DNA from: Tenacibaculum mesophilum
GTDB lineage: Bacteria > Bacteroidota > Bacteroidia > Flavobacteriales > Flavobacteriaceae
Assembly (NCBI RefSeq): GCF_003867075.1
Contig: NZ_CP032544.1
Location: forward strand, 1,656,001 to 1,720,000
Reading direction: 5' to 3'
Length of the DNA stretch: 64,000 bases
How positions within the stretch are numbered: the first letter of the stretch is position 1; each line of letters starts with the position of its first letter. This document shows, piece by piece, positions 27,179-36,034 of the stretch. Under the pieces are notes generated by a model that worked only from the letters and a program-made list of their open reading frames with translations, did no database searches and was not told the DNA's origin. The translations under genes and the position numbers were made by a program.

Positions 27179-28243
27179 ATGAAGAAATCAGTAATTACAG
27201 GAACAGGTTCATTTATCCCATCTATCAAAAAGGAAAATGCTAACTTTAATAATCATTCATTTTTAAATGCCGATGGAACATCTTTTGACAACCCTAACCC
27301 TATAATTATTGAAAAATTCAAATCCATTACTGGCATTGAAGAACGTCGTTACGCTAAAGATGAATATAAAGCTTCAGATTTAGGTTTTTTTGCTGCGCAA
27401 AAAGCTATTAAAGACGCTAAAATTAATCAAGAAGAATTAGATTATATTATTTTTGCTCATAATTTTGGTGATGTTAAAAAGAATGCCATTCAAAGTGACA
27501 TTCTTCCAAGTTTAGCTACTCGTGTAAAACATTTGTTACAAATAAAAACCCCTAACTGTGTTGCCTACGATATTTTATTTGGTTGTCCTGGTTGGGTTGA
27601 AGGTGTCATTCAAGCACAAGCGTTTATAAAAGCAGGAATTGCTACAAAATGTTTAGTTATTGGTGGTGAGACTTTATCAAGGGTTGTTGACATGAATGAC
27701 CGTGACTCTATGATTTATAGTGATGGTGCTGGTGCCTGCATCATAGAAGCTACTGATAAAAATGACAGTGGAATTTTAAGCCATGCTTCACAAACCTTTA
27801 CTAAAGATGAAGCCTACTTTTTATTTTTTGGAAATTCAAACGATAAAAACAAAGACAAAGACGTACGCTACATTAAGATGCATGGAAGAAAAATTTATGA
27901 ATTTGCCTTAACCAATGTTCCAAAAGCTATGCAAACTGCTTTAGATAAAAGTGGTGTAGCTATTGATGATGTAAAAAAAATATTCATTCATCAGGCCAAT
28001 GAAAAAATGGATGAAGCTATTATTAAACGCTTTTATCGTTTGTACAAAAAACCAATTCCTGAAGGTGTTATGCCAATGAGCATTCATAAATTAGGAAATA
28101 GTTCAGTAGCAACCGTACCTACCCTACTTGATTTAGTTTTAAAAGGAAATATTGAAAACCAAGAAGTAAAAAAAGGAGATGTTATTATTTTAGCATCAGT
28201 AGGTGCTGGTATGAATATTAATGCTATAGTTTACAAGATTTAA
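27179..28243 (+). CDS. 3-oxoacyl-ACP synthase III-like protein (FabH superfamily)
   Basis: A 354-residue thiolase-fold condensing enzyme. The Cys-His-Asn triad of KAS III is present: Cys136 in LFGCPGWVEG, His in FIHQANEKMDE, and Asn in KLGNSSVATVPTL. It is longer than housekeeping FabH (about 320-335), with an insert near residues 15-45. Substrate is not evident: it could be a second FabH or a specialised acyl starter enzyme. No acyl carrier protein or other fatty-acid gene is next to it. It appears monocistronic. Confidence 0.85.
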   Translation: MKKSVITGTGSFIPSIKKENANFNNHSFLNADGTSFDNPNPIIIEKFKSITGIEERRYAKDEYKASDLGFFAAQKAIKDAKINQEELDYIIFAHNFGDVKKNAIQSDILPSLATRVKHLLQIKTPNCVAYDILFGCPGWVEGVIQAQAFIKAGIATKCLVIGGETLSRVVDMNDRDSMIYSDGAGACIIEATDKNDSGILSHASQTFTKDEAYFLFFGNSNDKNKDKDVRYIKMHGRKIYEFALTNVPKAMQTALDKSGVAIDDVKKIFIHQANEKMDEAIIKRFYRLYKKPIPEGVMPMSIHKLGNSSVATVPTLLDLVLKGNIENQEVKKGDVIILASVGAGMNINAIVYKI

Positions 28244-28314
28244 TAGTTTAAAAAACTCTTTAATTTCTTACTAAATATTCTCGCAAATATAAAATGTAAG
28301 TACTATTTTTGCGC

Positions 28315-29850
28315 ATGCAACAACACAATGTACTTATATTAGATTTCGGATCGCAATACACACAGTTAATTGCGCGCCGTGTAAGAGAATTAAACATTTA
28401 TTGTGAAATTCATCCTTACAATAAAATACCACAAAATTTAAACGATTTTAAAGCTGTAATTCTTTCTGGAAGTCCATCATCTGTTCGTTCAGAAGAGGCT
28501 CCTCATCCAAATTTGTCTGAAATCAGAGGTAAGAAACCATTATTAGCAGTGTGCTATGGCGCACAATATTTAGCTCATTTTTCAGGTGGTTTAGTAGCTC
28601 CTTCTAATACTCGTGAGTATGGTAGAGCTAACTTATCTTTTATTAAAGAAGGAGAGGAATTTTTTAAAGGGATTTCTGAAGGAAGCCAAGTTTGGATGAG
28701 CCATTCAGATACTATTAAAGAATTGCCTACTGGCGGAACATTATTAGCAAGTACTCACGATGTTGATAATGCTGCTTATAAAATTGAAGGTGAAACTACC
28801 TATGCCATCCAATTTCATCCAGAGGTTTATCATTCTACTGATGGTAAACAATTATTACAAAATTTTTTAGTTACTATAGCTGGGGTAGCTCAAACATGGA
28901 CACCAGATTCTTTTGTTGACGAAACTGTAGCTGAATTAAAAGCTAAGATTGGTAATGACAAAGTTGTTTTAGGTTTATCTGGAGGAGTAGATTCTACCGT
29001 AGCTGCAGTTTTATTACACAAAGCAATTGGAAGTAATTTGCACTGTATTTTCGTAAACAACGGATTGTTACGTAAAAATGAGTTCACCGACGTATTAAAA
29101 CAATACGAAGGTATGGGGTTAAACGTTAAAGGGGTCGATGCTTCGGCACGTTTTTTGGACGAACTAGCTGGATTAAGTGACCCAGAAGCAAAACGTAAAG
29201 CTATTGGTAAGGTTTTTATTGATGTTTTTGATGATGAAGCACACCAAATAGAAGATGCCAAATGGTTAGCACAGGGAACAATTTATCCCGATGTAATTGA
29301 GTCAGTTTCAGTTAATGGAGGTCCTTCAGCTACTATTAAAAGTCATCATAATGTAGGTGGTTTACCTGATTTCATGAAATTGAAAGTTGTTGAGCCTTTA
29401 CGTATGATTTTTAAAGATGAAGTACGTAGGGTTGGTGCTTCTATGGGAATTGATAAAGAATTATTAGGTCGTCACCCTTTTCCTGGGCCTGGTTTAGCTA
29501 TTAGAATCTTAGGAGATATTACAGCTGAAAAGGTTCGTATTTTACAAGAAGTAGATGCTGTATTCATCAACGGATTAAAAGAAAGTGGGTTGTATAATAA
29601 AGTATGGCAAGCTGGTGCTATTTTATTACCCGTAAATTCTGTTGGGGTTATGGGAGATGAAAGAACCTACGAAAAAGTGGTAGCTTTACGAGCTGTAGAA
29701 AGCACTGATGGTATGACTGCTGACTGGGTAAATTTACCTTATGAGTTTTTACAAAAAACATCAAATAAAATAATTAATAATGTAAAAGGTGTAAACAGAG
29801 TTGTATATGACATTAGCTCTAAACCACCAGCAACAATTGAGTGGGAATAA
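28315..29850 (+). CDS. guaA: GMP synthase (glutamine-hydrolysing)
   Basis: A 511-residue two-part enzyme converting XMP to GMP. The class I amidotransferase half has the nucleophile in [14 protein letters not shown] and the partner His/Glu in FHPEVYHS. The ATP-pyrophosphatase half has the P-loop GLSGGVDST, followed by the GMPS C-terminal dimerisation segment ([26 protein letters not shown]). I start at the ATG at 28315 ([17 protein letters not shown]), the usual N-terminus; a TTG two codons upstream is unnecessary. A -7-like box sits only three bases before this ATG. The LysM lipoprotein gene follows after 30 bases. Confidence 0.95.
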   Translation: MQQHNVLILDFGSQYTQLIARRVRELNIYCEIHPYNKIPQNLNDFKAVILSGSPSSVRSEEAPHPNLSEIRGKKPLLAVCYGAQYLAHFSGGLVAPSNTREYGRANLSFIKEGEEFFKGISEGSQVWMSHSDTIKELPTGGTLLASTHDVDNAAYKIEGETTYAIQFHPEVYHSTDGKQLLQNFLVTIAGVAQTWTPDSFVDETVAELKAKIGNDKVVLGLSGGVDSTVAAVLLHKAIGSNLHCIFVNNGLLRKNEFTDVLKQYEGMGLNVKGVDASARFLDELAGLSDPEAKRKAIGKVFIDVFDDEAHQIEDAKWLAQGTIYPDVIESVSVNGGPSATIKSHHNVGGLPDFMKLKVVEPLRMIFKDEVRRVGASMGIDKELLGRHPFPGPGLAIRILGDITAEKVRILQEVDAVFINGLKESGLYNKVWQAGAILLPVNSVGVMGDERTYEKVVALRAVESTDGMTADWVNLPYEFLQKTSNKIINNVKGVNRVVYDISSKPPATIEWE

Positions 29851-29880
29851 AAATCCACCATTAATATAAAAAAAGAGTAG

Positions 29881-31710
29881 ATGAAGAAATTACAGTTTTT
29901 ACTATTAGTTTGTGTTTTAACTTTTGCCGTTTCTTGTGGCCAGCAAAAACGTTATGTATCCTACAAAATTCAAGAAGGTGAAACGATGCGAGACATTGCG
30001 GATCGTTTAGACATAAAAACGAAAGATTTATTACGTTTAAACCCTGATGTCGGAAGACGTCCTGAAGCTAACACAGTAATTGTAATACCAAACCCTAAAA
30101 TTAAAAAGAGTACTTCTTCGTCTACTACCTCAGCTGAAGAAGAGGTAAATACTACCGATACTAATAATAACAAAGGTACGGCTATTGAAACTGGAGAAGA
30201 TGATACTGTTTTTCAACAAACAGTTGTTGAGTATGAAACTCACGAAGTTCAAAAGGGAGAAACTGTGTATCGTATTACAAAACAATATGGTATAACAAAA
30301 GAGGATTTAATTAAATTTAACCCTGAGTACACCAATATTCAAAGTAATAATTTAAGTATTGGTCAGATATTAAAGGTTAAGGCTTTAGAAAAAACAGTTA
30401 CTATTAATAAAAATGAAGTTTTAGAAAAATTCTTAACGCATACTGTTAAGAGTAAAGAAACTATGTATAGTTTAACTCGTTTTTACAATGTATCTAAAGA
30501 GGACTTACTACGCTTGAACCCAGAATATCCAGATTTGGCTGACAATAAATTATCAGTAGGTCAATTATTAAAAATAAAACCTATTGAAGAGGTTAGTAAA
30601 AGAGAAAACTATTCTTTTTACAAAGATTCTATTCAAGTTAACACATCTATTAATCTTGCTATTTTACTTCCTTTCAAGGCTGATGAATATAGTGAAAAAT
30701 CAAATAAAGATATTTTTGATGACAACCCTTTAACTAATATGGTAACTGACTTCTATATGGGAGCAGAAATTGCTATTGATTCTATAAAAAGACAAGGAGT
30801 TAAAGTAAATGTTAACGTTTTTGATACAGGAAATAGAGGAAAGAATGTAACCACAATTCTTGAAAATAAAAAATTAGAAAATACAGATGTAATTATTGGT
30901 CCTTTTTATTCTGATAAAGCAGAAGTTATTGCTCGTAATGTAAACTCTAAAGTCGTTTTTCCACACTACTCTAATAAACAAGATAAATTTTCTTCACCTA
31001 AGTTAATTAAGACAGCTCCTGAAAAAAACAGCTATCAGATATACTTAGCATCTTATTTAAAAGATAGTTATAAAGATCAAGAAATATTTATTGTCAGTGA
31101 CGAAAAGAAAGACACAAATTCAAAAGTTTCTATAATTATATCTGAACTAAAAAAACATGATAGTATTAATAATATACATGTCTTAAAGCCTGAAAAAGGC
31201 TATATAAAGAGAACGCGTTTTACAAGTAAGATGTCTTCTAAAAGACATAACTGGGTTATAATTGCTTCTGACGACAATGTAGTAGTTGCTGATGCTCTAA
31301 ATAGTATGATTAGTTTACCTGACGAAACTAAAGTTCAGGTATTTGCTATTAGTAAAGGCAATGCTTACGATAAGATTGATAATAATAAACTTGCTAGTAT
31401 AAATTTCACTTATGTTTCTAATACTTATTCAGACGAAAATGCCATAGAAACTAAAGATTTTAACAATAAATATTTACAAAAAAACAACACTATTCCTTCA
31501 GACTATGCTATTAAAGGTTTTGATATAACATATGATGTTTTAATGCGTTTGGCTTCAGGAAATGAACTTACAGACACCTTTAAAAAAGGTGTTTCTTTAC
31601 GTGTTGAAAATAAATTTGACTACCATAAAAAGATGTTTGGGAGCAGTGGAAATCAAGGTTTATTTATTGTTAAATACAATGAAGATTTAAGTTTAAGTAG
31701 ACTTAGATAA
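29881..31710 (+). CDS. Lipoprotein with three LysM repeats and a periplasmic-binding-like domain
   Basis: A 609-residue predicted lipoprotein (lipobox FAVSC, Cys19). Three LysM peptidoglycan-binding modules follow at about residues 25-75, 118-168 and 185-238, each with the pattern GETmxxI..xY.I...dLlrlNPe. The first two are separated by a Ser/Thr/Asn-rich linker. Residues about 255-605 form a type 1 periplasmic-binding-protein fold of the amino-acid/Leu-Ile-Val kind (INLAILLPFKADEY, VIIGPFYSDKAEVIA). The combination suggests a wall-anchored ligand sensor or a catalytically silent scaffold such as an LpoA-like regulator of cell-wall synthesis; that is inference. It is likely co-transcribed with guaA. 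Confidence 0.85.
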   Translation: MKKLQFLLLVCVLTFAVSCGQQKRYVSYKIQEGETMRDIADRLDIKTKDLLRLNPDVGRRPEANTVIVIPNPKIKKSTSSSTTSAEEEVNTTDTNNNKGTAIETGEDDTVFQQTVVEYETHEVQKGETVYRITKQYGITKEDLIKFNPEYTNIQSNNLSIGQILKVKALEKTVTINKNEVLEKFLTHTVKSKETMYSLTRFYNVSKEDLLRLNPEYPDLADNKLSVGQLLKIKPIEEVSKRENYSFYKDSIQVNTSINLAILLPFKADEYSEKSNKDIFDDNPLTNMVTDFYMGAEIAIDSIKRQGVKVNVNVFDTGNRGKNVTTILENKKLENTDVIIGPFYSDKAEVIARNVNSKVVFPHYSNKQDKFSSPKLIKTAPEKNSYQIYLASYLKDSYKDQEIFIVSDEKKDTNSKVSIIISELKKHDSINNIHVLKPEKGYIKRTRFTSKMSSKRHNWVIIASDDNVVVADALNSMISLPDETKVQVFAISKGNAYDKIDNNKLASINFTYVSNTYSDENAIETKDFNNKYLQKNNTIPSDYAIKGFDITYDVLMRLASGNELTDTFKKGVSLRVENKFDYHKKMFGSSGNQGLFIVKYNEDLSLSRLR

Positions 31711-31729
31711 AATCTAATCTAAATTTTAT

Positions 31730-31769
31730 AATACAAAAGCCAAAACTAAAAAGTTTTGGCTTTTGTATT
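31730..31769. terminator. Bidirectional terminator between LysM lipoprotein and rfbB
   Basis: An 18-bp perfect stem (arms at 31730-31747 and 31752-31769) with a 4-base loop. The right arm reaches the rfbB stop codon. It marks the end of the polysaccharide locus. Confidence 0.9.
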
Positions 31770-32814
31770 ACCCATACATTTCTTTGTAATATTTTTGGTA
31801 CTCTCCACTTGTGACATTCTTAACCCAATCTTTATTTTTCAAATACCATTTAACTGTTTTTTCTATTCCTTCTTCAAATTGTAAAGAAGGTTTCCATCCT
31901 AGCTCATTCTTAAGCTTTGATGCGTCTATTGCATAACGAAAATCATGACCTGCTCTATCTTTAACGTGAGTGATAAGTTTTTCTGACGCTCCTTCATCTC
32001 TTCCAAGAAACTTATCTACTACTTTTATTAGAACTTTAATTAAATCAATATTTTTCCATTCATTAAGCCCTCCAATATTATACGTATCTCCAATTATCCC
32101 TTTATGAAAAATAACATCTATTGCTTTCGCATGATCTTCCACGTATAACCAATCTCTTACATTTTCTCCTTTACCGTACACTGGTAAAGGTTTGTTACTA
32201 CAAATATTATTAATGAATAACGGAATTAATTTCTCAGGAAACTGATATGATCCGTAATTATTTGAACAGTTAGAAATTACGATTGGCAAACCATAGGTGT
32301 TTTTGTATGCCCTTACAAAATGATCTGATGAAGCTTTGGATGCTGAATATGGTGATTGGGGATTATACGAAGTTTTTTCAGTAAAAAAACCATCATTTCC
32401 TAAACTTCCATAAACCTCATCCGTAGAAATATGATAAAACAATTTTCCTTTAAAATTGTCTTTCCAACTATTTTTTGCTACTTCTAATAAATTTAAGGTT
32501 CCATAAACATTTGTTTTAACAAACGACAAAGGATCTGTAATAGAGCGATCTACATGCGATTCAGCTGCTAAATGAATAATTCCATCAATTGAATAGCTAG
32601 AAAACAATTTTTTCAATAAATCTTCATCGCAAATATCTCCTTTTACAAAGGTGTAGTTCGGTTGATGCTCAATGTCTTTTAAATTTTCTAGATTTCCTGC
32701 GTATGTTAACGCATCTAAATTTACTATGTGTTTGTTTGGGTATTTATTTACAAACAATCTTACCACATGAGAGCCTATAAAGCCAGCTCCTCCTGTAATT
32801 AATATATTCCTCAT
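31768..32814 (-). CDS. rfbB: dTDP-glucose 4,6-dehydratase
   Basis: A 348-residue extended SDR enzyme that converts dTDP-glucose to dTDP-4-keto-6-deoxyglucose. The NAD-binding GGAGFIGSH, the catalytic ISTDEVYG segment (Thr-Asp-Glu) and YSASK (Tyr/Lys pair) are intact, as is SNCSNNYG. It is the last gene of the locus in the direction of transcription, after rfbA and rfbC. Its product would be the substrate for RfbC. rfbD, the final rhamnose-pathway reductase, is not in the cluster. Confidence 0.95.
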   Translation of the reverse strand: MRNILITGGAGFIGSHVVRLFVNKYPNKHIVNLDALTYAGNLENLKDIEHQPNYTFVKGDICDEDLLKKLFSSYSIDGIIHLAAESHVDRSITDPLSFVKTNVYGTLNLLEVAKNSWKDNFKGKLFYHISTDEVYGSLGNDGFFTEKTSYNPQSPYSASKASSDHFVRAYKNTYGLPIVISNCSNNYGSYQFPEKLIPLFINNICSNKPLPVYGKGENVRDWLYVEDHAKAIDVIFHKGIIGDTYNIGGLNEWKNIDLIKVLIKVVDKFLGRDEGASEKLITHVKDRAGHDFRYAIDASKLKNELGWKPSLQFEEGIEKTVKWYLKNKDWVKNVTSGEYQKYYKEMYG

Positions 32815-32842
32815 GAAAGTTTAGTATATAAACTCAAAGTTA

Positions 32843-33397
32843 CTAATAAATAAACGGAGTTTTTAACTCTGTAAAAGTAGAAAGTTGTTGGTCTTTTGAA
32901 GAAAGTATTATGTCTTCAGTATCAATTCTCCAATCAATATTCAATGTAGTATCATTCCAAATAATTCCTGAGTCATATTCAGGGGCATACCAATTATCTA
33001 CTTTGTATGCAAAAACAGCTTCTTTGGATAAGGTTACAAATCCGTGTGCAAACCCTCTCGGTATAAATAGTTGTTTTTTATTTTCTTCAGATAATTCTAA
33101 GGTGATGTACTTACTATAGGTAGGTGAATCTTTTCGAACATCCACAACTACATCTAATACTTTTCCTTGAATACATCGCACTAGCTTCGCTTGAGCAAAA
33201 GGTGGCTTTTGAAAATGTAATCCGCGTAGAACTCCATAAGTCGATTTCGACTCATTGTCTTGAACAAAATTTACATTTCCTATATTTTCTTTAAATTCTT
33301 TTTGATTGAAAGATTCAAAAAAATACCCTCTTTGATCTCCAAAAATTTTTGGTTCAATAACAACAACTTCAGGAATTTTGGTCTTCGTAAAAATCAT
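32843..33397 (-). CDS. rfbC: dTDP-4-dehydrorhamnose 3,5-epimerase
   Basis: A 184-residue cupin epimerase acting on dTDP-4-keto-6-deoxyglucose. The active-site RGLHFQKPP (catalytic His), KLVRCIQGKVLDVVVDVR, FIPRGFAHGFVTLS and the tyrosine region YKVDNWYAPEYDSGI are conserved. Length is normal. Its start codon overlaps the rfbA stop by one base, indicating coupling, and rfbB follows 28 bases later. Confidence 0.94.
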   Translation of the reverse strand: MIFTKTKIPEVVVIEPKIFGDQRGYFFESFNQKEFKENIGNVNFVQDNESKSTYGVLRGLHFQKPPFAQAKLVRCIQGKVLDVVVDVRKDSPTYSKYITLELSEENKKQLFIPRGFAHGFVTLSKEAVFAYKVDNWYAPEYDSGIIWNDTTLNIDWRIDTEDIILSSKDQQLSTFTELKTPFIY

Positions 33398-34275
33398 TAT
33401 TTCTCTTTTGCTAAGTTTAATAAATATTGTCCGTAGCTGTTTTTTTTCAAAGGTCCTGCTAAATTTCTGACTTGTTCCTTATTAATATACCCCATATAGA
33501 GCGCTATTTCTTCTATACATGCTACTTTTAAACCTTGACGTTTTTCAATGGTTTCAATAAATTGACTTGCTTCTAATAAAGAATCATGCGTCCCGGTATC
33601 TAACCAAGCAAAACCACGTCCCATCAATTCAACTTTTAGTTGTTCGTTTTCTAAATAATACTGGTTTACAGAAGTAATTTCCAACTCTCCTCTTTCTGAT
33701 GGTTTTACATTTTTGGCTACTTGAATTACATCATTTGGATAAAAATACAAACCAACTACCGCATAATTAGATTTAGGAATCTCAGGTTTTTCTATAATAG
33801 AAATAGCATTTCCATTAACATCAAAATCTACTACTCCGTAACGTTGAGGATCTTTTACATTGTATCCAAAAACAGTGGCTTTATTTTTTTCTTTTATATT
33901 ATCAATTGCAGATTGTAACATTTCAGGTAATCCATGACCATAAAAAATATTATCTCCTAAAATAAGACAAACATCATCCTTCGCTATAAATTCTTCACCA
34001 ATGATAAATGCTTGTGCTAATCCGTCAGGTGAAGGTTGTACTGCATAACTTAAGTGTATTCCTAAATCATTACCATCTCCTAATAATTTTTGAAAACTTG
34101 GAAGATCATCTGGTGTAGAGATAATTAATATTTCTCGAATACCAGCTAACATCAATACTGATAATGGATAATAAATCATCGGTTTATCATATACCGGAAG
34201 TAACTGCTTTGATACTCCTTTAGTAATTGGATATAATCGTGTTCCCGAACCTCCTGCTAATATAATACCCTTCAT
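33397..34275 (-). CDS. rfbA: Glucose-1-phosphate thymidylyltransferase
   Basis: A 292-residue nucleotidyltransferase making dTDP-glucose from glucose-1-phosphate and dTTP. The signature [48 protein letters not shown] and FAWLDTGTH are present. It is the first of the rfbA-rfbC-rfbB run. A terminator lies directly upstream, so these three genes probably have their own promoter between 34276 and 34310. Confidence 0.95.
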   Translation of the reverse strand: MKGIILAGGSGTRLYPITKGVSKQLLPVYDKPMIYYPLSVLMLAGIREILIISTPDDLPSFQKLLGDGNDLGIHLSYAVQPSPDGLAQAFIIGEEFIAKDDVCLILGDNIFYGHGLPEMLQSAIDNIKEKNKATVFGYNVKDPQRYGVVDFDVNGNAISIIEKPEIPKSNYAVVGLYFYPNDVIQVAKNVKPSERGELEITSVNQYYLENEQLKVELMGRGFAWLDTGTHDSLLEASQFIETIEKRQGLKVACIEEIALYMGYINKEQVRNLAGPLKKNSYGQYLLNLAKEK

Positions 34276-34314
34276 TTATCAAACGTTTAAAGTACGCTAA
34301 TTTATAGAAAAAAT

Positions 34315-34338
34315 AAAGCTCAGGAAAACCTGAGCTTT
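34315..34338 (-). terminator. Terminator downstream of the galE remnant
   Basis: A 10-bp stem (AAAGCTCAGG / CCTGAGCTTT) with a 4-base loop, followed on the minus strand by a T-rich tract (34303-34314). It presumably served the galE gene, now decayed. Confidence 0.85.
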
Positions 34339-34351
34339 GAATTCTAAATTA

Positions 34352-34706
34352 TTACTGTTTTTGCTGCCATTTCCAGGCGGATAATAAAGCCTCTTCTAAT
34401 GTTTCTTGAGGCTTCCATCCTAAAACTTCATTCGCTTTAGTTGTATCTGCATATACATATGTAACAATGTATTACTCCATCAATTACACTCTCATTAAAA
34501 AAGCTATGTACTACTTTTTTATCTCTTAGGTATATTTAATAAAAGTTTGGTTTAACATTAGAAATCTCAGTTATTTGACCTAATACTTCAATTTTACTGT
34601 TTGATTAATCATCAATAATTATAACTTAAAAACTTTCGTTTTGTAGTTCTATAACTACATGAAATCCTATAAATCCTAAATTATTTGTTACGAGTATTTT
34701 TTGCGT
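34352..34706 (-). pseudogene. galE: Decayed UDP-glucose 4-epimerase (galE) with a large internal deletion
   Basis: On the minus strand, reading from 34706, the N-terminal ~70 codons of a GalE can be followed: KILVTNNLGFIGFHVV (normally the NAD motif GGLGFIGSH), then a stop, VIIIDD, a stop, SNSKIEVLGQITEIS, a stop, and later DKKVVHSFF and VIDGVIH. The usual ATG has become ACG. Directly after VIH the sequence jumps, one base out of frame, to the family's C-terminus YADTTKANEVLGWKPQ and ALLSAWKWQQ before a natural stop at 34352. About 220 internal residues are missing. Start-codon loss, three in-frame stops and a frame-shifting deletion make this a clear pseudogene. Confidence 0.9.
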
Positions 34707-34853
34707 TTATAAGAAATTTTTAATGTGTCTTTTAAAGTATAATATTTCAAGAGTAATTAAGTTTAGTGTAAAAGGTATCTCTATTGTTGTAAAAGAAGCT
34801 TCTTTTTCTATAAAAACACACTTAAAATGGAGTCTGCTACTCTATTTAGAAAA

Positions 34854-35930
34854 TTAGCGTTTTTTTTTTAAGTCATTAGACTCATTTTTTTTTAACAAAT
34901 AAAAAATAGCTAAATAAAAAACCATTGATAATAAAACAAAAAACAATAATAAAATAAAACTATTAAATCTCATTGACAACAAATATATTATCAATGTAAT
35001 AATCATGTTTATTATAACTATAAAAAATGTTGTTTTTTTATGAGTAAAACCTCTATCTATAAAAATATGGTGTACATGATTTCTATCTGCTATAAAAAAG
35101 CTTTTTTTATTTACAGTTCTAATAATAAAAACCCTTATAGTATCAAGAATAGGGATTGATATTATTGAAGTTATAATTATAGGTAAATTTTCAGGTAAAA
35201 CTCCTATAGACCCAATTTCTTTTTGATATGATAGTATTTTTAATGCCAATACAGCTATTAGAAAGCCTATAATCATAGAACCGGTATCCCCCATAAATAT
35301 CTTTTTCTTTTCAGATAAGTTATAAGTCAAAAAAGCTAGTAGTGTCCCTACGATAACCATACATAGAAAGAAATAATAATTCTTTTCTAAAAAGTAAAAA
35401 ATAACAGCAAAAAATGTAAATATTGTTATTCCAACTGAAGAAGCTAAACCATCAATACCATCAATTAGGTTAAATGAATTTATTATAAAGAAAATTGAAA
35501 AATAAATAAAGAATAAGTAAAACCAATAATTTAATTCAGTTATTCCTAAAAAGCCTCCCAGAGACTCTATCAACAAATTATTATCACATACTAAAAAAGT
35601 TATGGCTAATATTTGGGCTATCGATTTTGTAGTAGCTGACAATGCTACTAAGTCGTCTTTCAAACCAATTATAAACAAAACAGTCAAGCTCACCATTAAG
35701 TTTAAACTTATGATATCTTCATCCCATTTTTTTAAAAAGAAAAAAGACAATATTATAGTTATAAAAAAAGCGACTCCTCCAAGTGTTGGTGTTACTCTTT
35801 TGTGAGAACTCCTTATATTAGGTTCATCTAGCAATTTCTTATGAAACACTACTTTAATTATTTTAGGTATAATACAATAGGTTACTAAAAAAGAACCTAA
35901 CAAAAACATACCCAATAAGCCTAACAACAT
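34854..35930 (-). CDS. Initiating glycosyl-1-phosphate transferase, WecA/WbpL (MraY-like) family
   Basis: A 358-residue polytopic protein with about ten helices. It transfers a HexNAc-1-phosphate (or a related sugar phosphate) to undecaprenyl phosphate to begin a repeat unit. Family motifs are seen: GLKDD, FNLIDGIDGLA, FMGDTGSM (metal and nucleotide site) and the cytoplasmic ADRNHVHH loop characteristic of WecA/TagO/WbpL rather than MraY. As the last intact biosynthetic gene before the rfb run it matches the position of wbpL in P. aeruginosa O-antigen loci. The exact sugar cannot be read. Confidence 0.9.
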   Translation of the reverse strand: MLLGLLGMFLLGSFLVTYCIIPKIIKVVFHKKLLDEPNIRSSHKRVTPTLGGVAFFITIILSFFFLKKWDEDIISLNLMVSLTVLFIIGLKDDLVALSATTKSIAQILAITFLVCDNNLLIESLGGFLGITELNYWFYLFFIYFSIFFIINSFNLIDGIDGLASSVGITIFTFFAVIFYFLEKNYYFFLCMVIVGTLLAFLTYNLSEKKKIFMGDTGSMIIGFLIAVLALKILSYQKEIGSIGVLPENLPIIITSIISIPILDTIRVFIIRTVNKKSFFIADRNHVHHIFIDRGFTHKKTTFFIVIINMIITLIIYLLSMRFNSFILLLFFVLLSMVFYLAIFYLLKKNESNDLKKKR

Positions 35931-36034
35931 AATAGCATGGAATTTTTAACGCAAAATTAAGAAAGTTACTGGCATTAAAAAATTTATTCTTCTTTTTTTA
36001 TCTTCTAGTTGACATTAGTACTTTTATTATTGTT

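Larger units (their letters stand above)
34276..34853. other. 578-base stretch without an intact gene
   Basis: It holds the terminator at 34315-34338 and the galE pseudogene at 34352-34706. The remaining 147 bases (34707-34853), towards the WecA-type gene, are A/T-rich and contain a small palindrome (AAAAGAAGCTTCTTTT). I see no recognisable coding remnant there. Confidence 0.7.

Noticed and set aside
28890..29261. A 123-codon minus-strand open frame within guaA
   Set aside because: Antisense to the conserved GMP synthase core; serine- and lysine-rich composition typical of shadow frames.
34721..34853. Possible remnant beyond the galE pseudogene (plus-strand frame with KGISIVVKEASF)
   Set aside because: Too short and without recognisable homology; I could not separate it from chance.
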